Source: Cupriavidus basilensis
GTDB taxonomy: Bacteria > Pseudomonadota > Gammaproteobacteria > Burkholderiales > Burkholderiaceae
DNA: 40,482 nt
Direction: 5' to 3'
NCBI RefSeq assembly: GCF_029335485.1
Contig: NZ_JARJLM010000445.1
Location: forward strand, 1-40,482
The notes beneath the pieces were generated by a model. It did no database searches, was not told where the DNA came from, and saw only the letters and a program-made list of their open reading frames with translations. Positions 8,634 to 14,368 of the stretch are shown one piece after another (position 1 is the first letter of the stretch; each line of letters starts with the position of its first letter). Position numbers and translations under genes: made by a program.

Positions 8634-8687
8634 CACAATTCACAACTCTGCCGTACCGGGATGTGGATCCGCGCCACGCGTCCCCGC

Positions 8688-9254
8688 TTACTCGGAGACG
8701 GAAGCCAGCAGCAGATCGGCTGCTGCCTCGAGCCGCTCGGGAGCCCCGAACAGCCGCGCGACGATCAGGCCATTCTGCAAGGCACCGTAAATCACCTGCG
8801 CCATCGCCTTGGCCGTCACTGGAAAGACTTTGCCATAGTCCTTTTGCGCCCGCTCGATCAGCCCCATCAGCCAGGCCTCGTTCATGCGGTAGAACGCCTT
8901 GAGTTCGGCATGCACCGATTCCGGCAGGCACAGGGTTTCGGTGGAGAGCATCCCGGCCAGGCATATCTGGTCGCTACAGGCCGCTGTGCGCAGGGATTCG
9001 AGGTACCCCTCCGCCTGCGCGCGTGGCGAAAGCGAGGTATCCACGCTGCGCAGCCGCGCCGAGATGCGGGCGCTGTATTCCTTCACGGCCTCCAGCACCA
9101 GATCGTCCTTGGCGGGGAAGTAATAGTGGATGCTCGAGGTCTTGACCCCGACCAGCTCGGCCAGATCGCGATAGCTGAAACCATTGAAGCCGCGGCGGCG
9201 GATCAGCACCAGCGTGTGTTCGAGCAGTTGTTCGCGTACGGATTGCGTTTTCAT
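8688..9254 (-). CDS. TetR/AcrR-family transcriptional regulator
   Basis: A 188-residue TetR repressor. Residues 8-52 are the helix-turn-helix domain, with YRDLAELVGVKTSSIHYYFPAK as recognition region. Residues 60-188 are the all-helical ligand and dimer domain, with cysteines at residues 92 and 97 (CSDQIC) and another near 109 that could sense thiol-reactive compounds, as in the NemR group. The ATG at 9254 has no ribosome site. A promoter with a palindromic operator in its spacer ends only six bases before it, so the mRNA is probably leaderless and autorepressed. The same operator occurs twice upstream of the YTDGA-repeat gene at 9576-10022, which is therefore the likely target. Confidence 0.9.
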   Translation of the reverse strand: MKTQSVREQLLEHTLVLIRRRGFNGFSYRDLAELVGVKTSSIHYYFPAKDDLVLEAVKEYSARISARLRSVDTSLSPRAQAEGYLESLRTAACSDQICLAGMLSTETLCLPESVHAELKAFYRMNEAWLMGLIERAQKDYGKVFPVTAKAMAQVIYGALQNGLIVARLFGAPERLEAAADLLLASVSE

Positions 9255-9260
9255 AGCGCG

Positions 9261-9289
9261 ATCTTATCTATCTATCGATAGATCCTCAA
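9261..9289 (-). promoter_or_regulatory. tetR promoter with operator in spacer
   Basis: Reading the minus strand: -35 TTGAGG (9289-9284), a 17-base spacer and -10 TAAGAT (9266-9261). The spacer contains the perfect 14-base palindrome ATCTATCGATAGAT (9270-9283), part of a TATCTA-N4-TAGAT element. The predicted transcription start coincides with the A of the tetR ATG at 9254. Repressor binding here would block RNA polymerase directly. Confidence 0.75.
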
Positions 9290-9354
9290 GCCAATTTCAA
9301 GTGTAACCGCAATGTGTGGCCGCAAAAAGCCCGACAATGCACATGCACGCCGGG

Positions 9355-9456
9355 TCAAGCCGGCAGCACTTGCGCGACCACCGTGGCCAGAGAGCCACTG
9401 GCAACGCAGAGCACCACCCAGCCGGCCAGGATCAGGAAGCTGTCGCGTAGATTCAT
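9355..9456 (-). CDS. Possible 33-residue membrane microprotein
   Basis: A short frame beginning MNLRDSFLILAGWVVL and ending AQVLPA, with GGAG eight bases before the ATG. Residues 6-30 would form one membrane helix preceded by a charged N-terminus, which is typical of single-span microproteins. It lies between the YTDGA-repeat gene and tetR on the same strand. It is too short for family recognition. Coding support is only the ribosome site and the clean hydrophobic pattern. Confidence 0.45.
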   Translation of the reverse strand: MNLRDSFLILAGWVVLCVASGSLATVVAQVLPA

Positions 9457-9575
9457 GATGGACTCCAACTCGATTTCGATGCGATGTCTTTATGTCTTTG
9501 CCGACCCGGCTTTCAGCGACGGAACCGGTCTGGCCCGGCCCCGCCAATCACGACCATCCCGATGGGCACCAGCGC

Positions 9576-10022
9576 TCAGACGTTGGCGCCTTCGGTGAAC
9601 ACGTCAAACTTGCCGGTACGCGCGCCATCCGTGTAGGGGTCGGTGCTGCGAGCCGGGGAAGCCGAAACACCCGTGCGGTCCAGACCTGCCACGATGCGCG
9701 CGCCATCCGTGTACGGATCGAACTTGCCGGCACGCGCGCCATCGGTGAACTGGTCGACACTGCGCGCCGGCGCGGCCGATACGCCGATGCGGTCCAGACC
9801 TGCCACGATGCGCGCACCGTCCGTGTACGGATCGAACTTGCCGGTACGGGCACCGTCGGTGAAAGCGCTGCGGGTATTGGTATTGGTACGGAATTCATAA
9901 CCGTAGCGGTCGCCGGCGAAGCTGCTGTCCTTCGGGCCCGAAGCCTGCGCCTGGCCAGCGGCAAAAGCAGCGGCGAGGGTAACGGCGGTGATCAGGCTCT
10001 TGGCCAAAACGTTCGTGCTCAT
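9576..10022 (-). CDS. Exported YTDGA-repeat protein, longer form
   Basis: A 148-residue protein. Residues 1-27 are a Sec signal peptide (MSTNVLAKSL, a hydrophobic core and an AQA-type cleavage site). The mature part holds six FTDGAR/YTDGAR motifs arranged in a 38-residue super-repeat (about 2.5 copies from residue 54) of the form TDGARxGKFDPYTDGARIVAGLDR plus a short linker. ATG 10022 is chosen over 10034 because GGAGAA is well placed before it. The mature protein is small, polar and probably periplasmic or secreted. Function is unknown; the regular Asp/Tyr/Thr pattern could bind metal ions or a polymer, which is speculation. Two copies of the tetR operator lie upstream, so regulation by that repressor is likely. 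Confidence 0.8.
   Translation of the reverse strand: MSTNVLAKSLITAVTLAAAFAAGQAQASGPKDSSFAGDRYGYEFRTNTNTRSAFTDGARTGKFDPYTDGARIVAGLDRIGVSAAPARSVDQFTDGARAGKFDPYTDGARIVAGLDRTGVSASPARSTDPYTDGARTGKFDVFTEGANV
9579..9863 (-). repeat. Tandem 114-base coding repeat
   Basis: Unit 1 is 9863-9750, unit 2 is 9749-9636, and a half unit runs 9635-9579. Units are nearly identical at DNA level, for example in the CCAGACCTGCCACGATGCGC segment. This suggests recent tandem duplication and possible copy-number variation between strains. Confidence 0.85.
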
Positions 10023-10104
10023 GATGTTCTCCATTCACATTGAGGATCCGCGCTGGGGCGGAATCGAATCTGTACGCGCCGGCATCTTCTGTTCATTTGA
10101 CCGT

Positions 10105-10120
10105 TATCTACTAGTAGATA
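10105..10120. promoter_or_regulatory. TetR-type operator, copy 2
   Basis: A perfect 16-base palindrome, TATCTACTAGTAGATA. It has the same half-sites and N4 spacing as the operator in the tetR promoter. It lies 83 bases upstream of the YTDGA-repeat start. No strong minus-strand promoter overlaps it, but a TTGACC at 10097 could be a -35 for the plus strand. Confidence 0.7.
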
Positions 10121-10132
10121 GATGCGAAAGCC

Positions 10133-10153
10133 AAAAAAAACGGGAATTTCCCG
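10133..10153 (-). terminator. Possible intrinsic terminator or attenuator in the leader
   Basis: On the minus strand a short GC stem (CGGGA/TCCCG, loop AAT) at 10153-10141 is followed directly by eight T's (10140-10133). It lies about 70-85 bases downstream of the promoter at 10227-10255 and upstream of the YTDGA gene. The stem is short, so efficiency may be modest. Confidence 0.5.
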
Positions 10154-10226
10154 GGGCACTGCGTTGGATCCTCTTTCCTGCTTCAGCTTTTCTTGCCTGG
10201 GCGGAGCAGTGGCTTCCATGCGCTGA

Positions 10227-10255
10227 ATATTATCTACTGATAGATAGATAGTCAA
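10227..10255 (-). promoter_or_regulatory. Strong promoter with TetR-type operator, copy 3
   Basis: On the minus strand: -35 TTGACT (10255-10250), a 17-base spacer and -10 TAATAT (10232-10227), close to sigma-70 consensus. The operator TATCTACTGATAGATA (10231-10246) fills the spacer. Transcription would start near 10219 and run toward the YTDGA-repeat gene. Confidence 0.75.
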
Positions 10256-10578
10256 GGTGTTTTTATTGCCCCGGTTACCGGCCCCTGCGCCCCCTGGAAA
10301 AAGTGCGCCAGAGCCGACAGCAGGCGGCCCTGTGCAGGAAGTGCAGATGCAACAAGGATTTACAAGCTTTTGCTTCGGCCTCCTGAAATTCACTCCTAGG
10401 ATGAACTGTGCGGGGCGCAGCATTGGCACACCGTATGGAGGCATTTGCGCGCCCCGTCGGCCCTTCCGAGGTGTCTGTCCCGGCCGCCTCGCGTGCCACG
10501 GCTGGCAACCGCCCGCCCCGGCCCGATCGTTCCTTCCTGAGTCGGCAACGGCACACCTCTTCATTACCGGAGCAAACG
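10256..10578. other. Intergenic region upstream of the second YTDGA gene
   Basis: There is no convincing gene. It contains a TCCTAGGA palindrome at about 10395-10402, flanked by TTCA and TGAA in near-inverted arrangement, which may be a regulatory site for the plus-strand gene at 10579. No TATCTA operator copy lies nearer than 10246. Confidence 0.4.
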
Positions 10579-10902
10579 ATGCGCAGAGTACTCACAATGA
10601 CGTTACTTGTTGCCGCGGCGACGGCGGCGGGCTTGAGCTACGGCCAGCAGAAGCAGGCAGACCCATACACTGACGGCGCCAAGGTGGGCAAGACCGATCC
10701 CTATACGGACGGGGCCAAGTCCGGCAAGTTCGACCCCTACACCGATGGAGCCAAGCAGTCCACGCAGATGAACCTGAACGCCACGCAGACCAAGGCCGAT
10801 CCCTACACCGACGGGGCCGACAAGAGCAAGCGAGACGTCTACACGGATGGCGCCAAGACCGGCAAGCCTGATCCGTACACCGACGGCGCGAAGTCGAAAT
10901 AA
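10579..10902 (+). CDS. Exported YTDGA-repeat protein, shorter form
   Basis: A 107-residue protein starting at ATG 10579 after a GGAG. Residues 1-22 are a signal peptide (MRRVLTMTLLVAAATAAG). Residues 28-107 contain six DPYTDGAK-type repeats, mostly with a 12-residue period, and a Gln/Asn/Thr-rich interruption between the third and fourth. The mature protein is lysine- and aspartate-rich with no cysteine. It is a divergently oriented paralogue of the 9576-10022 protein: the core motif is the same, but lysine replaces arginine and there is no 38-residue super-repeat. Function is unknown. It is followed by a strong hairpin. Confidence 0.8.
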   Translation: MRRVLTMTLLVAAATAAGLSYGQQKQADPYTDGAKVGKTDPYTDGAKSGKFDPYTDGAKQSTQMNLNATQTKADPYTDGADKSKRDVYTDGAKTGKPDPYTDGAKSK

Positions 10903-10919
10903 TGACCCGAGCCGCATTC

Positions 10920-10960
10920 CATTGCCGTGCCGCGGTGGAGGCCATCGCGGCACGGCAATG
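10920..10960 (+). terminator. Long hairpin after the YTDGA gene
   Basis: Perfect 15-base arms (10920-10934 and 10946-10960, CATTGCCGTGCCGCG and its complement) surround an 11-base loop. No T-tract follows at once, only a pyrimidine-rich stretch. It probably separates the YTDGA gene from the convergent monooxygenase gene. Confidence 0.7.
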
Positions 10961-11014
10961 CCGGTTCAGTCCCCATTCCTGGTTTCTGGTTCCTCGTTCC
11001 CCTCCCTGCCCCTT

Positions 11015-12340
11015 TCATCGCAACGCGCGCGGCGCCTGGCCGGCCAGGACCGGCTCGGGCCGTCCATGACGGCTGTCCCGCGAACCCAGCAGGACCTCGG
11101 TCGCACGCTGCGACGCCAGGATCGCGCGGGCGCCGTGTCCGCGCATGGCGGCTTCATAGCTGCCAATCGCCGCCCGCAGCGGCAAGCGGCCTGCGGCGGC
11201 CTCGCCCAGTTGCCGCGCCAGCAGGTGCGCATCGTGCAGCGCCGTGTTTGCCCCCAGGCCACCCGCCGGACTCATGCTATGGATGGCATCGCCCAGCATG
11301 GTGATGGCATTGCCTGGCCAGGCGGAAGGCACGTCGGCGGTCCTGACGGGCTGCATCGCCAGCGCGGAACGATCCCCCTCCTGGAAAAGCGCGCGCAGCC
11401 CGGCGTGCCATTCCTTCGTCGTGCGTTCCAGGCGGGCAGCGAGCTCGTCCTGGCTCAAGGCATCCCCACCTTCCCAGCCGATGCCAAGCTTTTCACGCGC
11501 GCCGACAACGGCCCAGTAAATATAGTCCTCGGGCTTGCTCAGCCGATAGCCGGCCGGCTGCGGCCGGAACCGCATCGGATCGATGATGACCGCAAGGCCG
11601 TCGCCGAAGACGATGGATGTCCGGGACGGCAGCAGATCCGAGATCCGCTCCAGCACGGTGGGGGCCGGGTAGGTCTTGCCGTAAACGCAGACAAAGCCCG
11701 TGTCGGCCGGCATGGCGGCCGGAAGGCGGCGCCTGCGCACCATCGAATTCACGCCGTCCGCCGCCACGAGCAGGTCCGATACCGAGGATAAAGCATCCGA
11801 GAAGCTGGTAAGGACACGGCCATCGTCGCCTTCGCGATAGCGCACATAGGCCTTGCCGAAATGCACGCGGTCCCCGATGCCCTCCAGCAGGATTTCGCGC
11901 AGGGTCTGGCGGTTCACGCTCAGGTCGTCCGCTTCGCACGATCCCGCCTCGCCGCTGGCCCGCCGCCATGCATCCACCCACTTTCCTCTCACGGCTTCAA
12001 GCTGGGTATCCACCAGGTTGACGCCCTGCACGGGTAGCGCACTGGTTGCCTTGAACAAGGAAAACAGCTCGGCTGGCAGGCAAGCCTCCAGTGCCTGCTG
12101 CCCCATATGGTCGATGCGGATGCGATAGCCCTGGGTACGGCTCGCCGGCGCCGCGTCCCGCTCATAGACATCGAAGGCAATGCCGCGCCGGTTCAGGGCT
12201 TGCGCCAGGCACAGCCCGCCCAGGCCAGCGCCGACGATGGAGATATGCAGAGGTGCTGCCGGCATCGCGGACGGTGCCGGCAGGACAGCGCCATTCCGGT
12301 ATTCAGCGCGCGGCGTCATCTTGCGCCCCCGCATCGTCAT
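11015..12340 (-). CDS. FAD-dependent monooxygenase
   Basis: Up to 441 residues, of the UbiH/PhzS-like aromatic hydroxylase superfamily. The FAD-binding GAGLGG motif sits near residue 38. The second flavin motif GDAIHSMSPAGGLGANTAL sits near residue 365, and the intermediate VAADGVNSMVRR matches the DG motif. It should use NAD(P)H and oxygen to hydroxylate a small organic substrate, which is not identifiable. The start is uncertain: 12340, 12319 and 12265 are all in frame, and the first two overlap the end of the upstream gene, so coupling is likely. It forms an operon with the hypothetical gene at 12303-12779, divergent from an AraC regulator. Confidence 0.85.
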   Translation of the reverse strand: MTMRGRKMTPRAEYRNGAVLPAPSAMPAAPLHISIVGAGLGGLCLAQALNRRGIAFDVYERDAAPASRTQGYRIRIDHMGQQALEACLPAELFSLFKATSALPVQGVNLVDTQLEAVRGKWVDAWRRASGEAGSCEADDLSVNRQTLREILLEGIGDRVHFGKAYVRYREGDDGRVLTSFSDALSSVSDLLVAADGVNSMVRRRRLPAAMPADTGFVCVYGKTYPAPTVLERISDLLPSRTSIVFGDGLAVIIDPMRFRPQPAGYRLSKPEDYIYWAVVGAREKLGIGWEGGDALSQDELAARLERTTKEWHAGLRALFQEGDRSALAMQPVRTADVPSAWPGNAITMLGDAIHSMSPAGGLGANTALHDAHLLARQLGEAAAGRLPLRAAIGSYEAAMRGHGARAILASQRATEVLLGSRDSRHGRPEPVLAGQAPRALR

Positions 12341-12779
12341 GCGCGCGCACCGCGCTCAGGGCTGCATTACCCAGCACCAGCGCTTCGGCCATGGTGGCTG
12401 CCATCGCCACCGGCACGCCGAACGCCTTGACCGCCATCGCGGCCTGCGCCTGCATCGCCGCCCGTCTGTCCGGATCGGGCTCGATATGGATCAGTGTTCT
12501 GCACAGCTGCCCAAGCAGCGTCTTGTGCTGCTTGAGCCATATAGCCCGCCGCTTGCGGTCCTCGTGCGTTTCTTCGGCGGCATGCGGACCGTGGATCAGG
12601 ACAAAGGGCCGGTCCTGCCCGACCAGGCTCGTCATCTCGTCGCACCACCGGCTTGCATAACCGGGCGGCATGGCTTCGCTACGGCTGGTCACGAGGGGAA
12701 ATGCCGATACGTCATAGAGATGGAAGCTGGAAACATGGAAAGTGGAAATTTGTGAAATCCGGGAAGTCTGTCCTTGCAT
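12303..12779 (-). CDS. Conserved-looking hypothetical protein upstream of the monooxygenase
   Basis: A 158-residue soluble protein with a firm start: AAGGAG six bases before ATG 12779. The N-terminal 25 residues are Ser/Phe/His-rich and are encoded by an imperfect TGGAAA-like DNA repeat. The rest is mixed alpha/beta, with an RKRRAIWLKQHKTLLGQLC helix near residue 77 and a closing FGVPVAMAATMAEAL segment. The overall pattern recalls SpoIIAA/STAS-like small folds, but I am not confident and assign no function. It overlaps the monooxygenase start and so is co-transcribed and probably co-translated with it. Confidence 0.7.
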   Translation of the reverse strand: MQGQTSRISQISTFHVSSFHLYDVSAFPLVTSRSEAMPPGYASRWCDEMTSLVGQDRPFVLIHGPHAAEETHEDRKRRAIWLKQHKTLLGQLCRTLIHIEPDPDRRAAMQAQAAMAVKAFGVPVAMAATMAEALVLGNAALSAVRAHDDAGAQDDAAR

Positions 12780-12846
12780 ATCGCTCTCCTTGCGGCGCGG
12801 GATGCCTGCGCCTCGCCAGCAGTATCCCGGCGAAGCGGGTAGACTC

Positions 12847-12858
12847 GATAACGTTATC
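12847..12858. promoter_or_regulatory. Candidate operator in the divergent araC/monooxygenase region
   Basis: A perfect 12-base palindrome, GATAACGTTATC, lies 68 bases from the start of the hypothetical gene and 27 bases from the araC-type gene. It is the only clear symmetric element in the 105-base divergent intergenic region. AraC proteins more often bind direct repeats, so another factor is possible. Confidence 0.4.
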
Positions 12859-12884
12859 CTGCCTAAAAACAATGAATCTGAGCC

Positions 12885-13754
12885 ATGCGATCCTCCTCTC
12901 CCGATGCCGCGCGCCAGGACACATCGCCGGAATCCGAGACCGCGGCCTTGCTGGCTGTCTTTGCCGACACCAGCGAGCAGCCGGACGGGCCCGCCCTGAT
13001 CGCCATGCGCGGCGCAGACAAGGCCGGCAACGAGTTCCGGCTCGGCACCCGTGAACTGGGCTGGCACCGCCACCTGCGCGGCCAGTTGTTCTGCATCGAC
13101 AACGGGCTGGTCCACGTCCGCACCCGCCATGGCTCCTGGCTGCTGCCGGCCCAGCGCGCGGGCTGGATTCCGCCGGGCGAAATGCACCGCGTCACCATCA
13201 GCGGCGTGCTCAGTGGCTGGAACGTATGGATTGCGCCTTCGGCCGCGCAGGATCTGCCAAGCCTGCCCTGCGTGGTGGGAATCAGCGAAGTCATGCGCGC
13301 CCTGGTCGGCCGTGCCGCTTCCTGGCCCGCGCCGTTCGAACTGGACGCAGCCCAGCAGCGCATTGCCGCGGTACTGCTGGACGAGATCCGGCAGGCGCCG
13401 CTAGAGCCCCTGCACCTGCCATTGCCGTCCGACCGGCGGGCCCGCCGGATCAGCAGCGCCATCCTGAAGCACCCCGAAGATCACCGCAGCCTGGTGGCGT
13501 GGGCAACGTGGGCAGGCCTGTCGCCGCGCACGCTTTCGCGCCTGTTCCTGAGCGAGACCGGCCTCAGCTTCGCGCACTGGCGGCAACAGGCCCGGCTCAC
13601 CCACGCGCTCGAGCGGCTGGCGCGCGGCGAAGCCGTAGCCGAGGTGGCGGAGGCGCTGGGCTACGCCACGCCGAGCAACTTCATTGCCATGTTCCGCCGT
13701 GCCTTCGGCGACTCCCCGGCCCACTATTTCGCCAGCCGGGGATTGGGGGCGTAG
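12885..13754 (+). CDS. AraC-family transcriptional regulator
   Basis: A 289-residue regulator. Residues 40-130 form an AraC-type cupin sensor domain (GWHRHLRGQLFCID, PPGEMHRV). Residues 190-285 hold two helix-turn-helix motifs, with LSPRTLSRLFLSETGLSF in the first and VAEALGYATPSNFIAMFRR in the second. It is divergent from the hypothetical-monooxygenase operon and is the natural candidate to control it, probably as an activator responding to the monooxygenase substrate. The start at 12885 lacks a strong ribosome site. No membrane segments are present. Confidence 0.9.
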   Translation: MRSSSPDAARQDTSPESETAALLAVFADTSEQPDGPALIAMRGADKAGNEFRLGTRELGWHRHLRGQLFCIDNGLVHVRTRHGSWLLPAQRAGWIPPGEMHRVTISGVLSGWNVWIAPSAAQDLPSLPCVVGISEVMRALVGRAASWPAPFELDAAQQRIAAVLLDEIRQAPLEPLHLPLPSDRRARRISSAILKHPEDHRSLVAWATWAGLSPRTLSRLFLSETGLSFAHWRQQARLTHALERLARGEAVAEVAEALGYATPSNFIAMFRRAFGDSPAHYFASRGLGA

Positions 13755-13828
13755 CCGCGCCAGAAGCGGCCCCCGCGGCACCTTCCAAACCCATCCCTGG
13801 CGTGTTCGTAAAATTGTAGATTCTGACC

Positions 13829-13857
13829 TTGAATCTATCTGACTTATCAAATAATAT
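13829..13857 (+). promoter_or_regulatory. marR promoter with operator in spacer
   Basis: -35 TTGAAT (13829-13834), a 17-base spacer and -10 TAATAT (13852-13857). The spacer carries CTATCTGACTTATCAAAT, which matches the operators at 14350 and 17219 in 14 of 19 positions. The predicted transcription start is near 13864, which rules out the TTG at 13829 as the gene start. Confidence 0.75.
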
Positions 13858-13888
13858 CCCGTCAGCAGTCGGCAAACAGGAGAGGGCC

Positions 13889-14326
13889 TTGAAGCACTAC
13901 ACCAAAGAGAACTTCCACCTCACGCAGAGCGTCGGGTTCTTCCTCAACAAGGCCCGCAATCTCGTGCTGATGGAAATGGACGCTGCCCTGGAGGAACTGG
14001 ACATCACCTCCCAGCAAATGGGCATCATCCTGTCGCTGGCACGCGGCGCGGCCAACACCCCGTTCGAACTGAGCAAGCTGCTGGTCATCGATACCGGCCT
14101 GATGACCCGCATGCTGGACAAGCTGGAGCACAAGGGCCTGCTGACCCGCTCGCGCAGCGTGGACGACCGCCGCGTGGTGAACCTGGAACTGACCGCCAAG
14201 GGCAACGGCGTCGCCGAGCGGATTCCCGAGATCGCGCCGGAGGTGCTGAACGCGCGCCTCAAGGATTTCAGCAAGCGTGAGTTCGACGAACTGCTCCGCC
14301 TGCTCGACAAATTCTCGGCCGCCTGA
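13889..14326 (+). CDS. MarR-family repressor of the efflux operon
   Basis: A 145-residue winged-helix regulator. The DNA-binding core spans residues 45-110 (LDITSQQMGIILSL, then LLVIDTGLMTRMLDKLEHKGLL as recognition helix and RSVDDRRVVNLELT as wing). I place the start at TTG 13889 because AGGAGAGG precedes it. The longer frame from 13829 would include its own promoter. It is the first gene of a marR, outer-membrane factor, emrA, emrB cluster in one direction. Like E. coli EmrR/MprA, it probably represses its own operon and is released by lipophilic or phenolic ligands. Three similar operator copies in the cluster support this. Confidence 0.88.
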   Translation: MKHYTKENFHLTQSVGFFLNKARNLVLMEMDAALEELDITSQQMGIILSLARGAANTPFELSKLLVIDTGLMTRMLDKLEHKGLLTRSRSVDDRRVVNLELTAKGNGVAERIPEIAPEVLNARLKDFSKREFDELLRLLDKFSAA

Positions 14327-14349
14327 GCGCGCCTCTTTTTTTTAACCAT

Positions 14350-14368
14350 TTATCTGACAAATCAGAAA
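14350..14368. promoter_or_regulatory. MarR-type operator before the outer-membrane factor gene
   Basis: TTATCTGACAAATCAGAAA, containing the inverted repeat TCTGA-N4-TCAGA. It ends at the base before the ATG of the outer-membrane factor gene and so occupies the place of the ribosome site. It follows a run of nine T's (14335-14343). Confidence 0.65.

Larger units (their letters stand above)
10019..10219 (-). other. Possible leader ORF overlapping the YTDGA gene start
   Basis: A 66-codon frame (MEATAPPRQEKLKQ at its start) begins seven bases after a good -10 element and ends in an ATGA that overlaps the start codon of the YTDGA-repeat gene. Composition is not clearly protein-like and a possible intrinsic terminator lies inside it. 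It may be a leader peptide with translational coupling, or chance. Confidence 0.2.

Noticed and set aside
10978-11005. Pyrimidine-rich TTCC-type repeat after the YTDGA hairpin
   Set aside because: Imperfect and short, with no evident function. It is similar in style to the TGGAAA-like stretch at 12723-12752, but too weak to call a repeat family.
13829-13888. Longer marR start at TTG 13829
   Set aside because: This segment contains a good promoter and operator, and a better ribosome site precedes TTG 13889.
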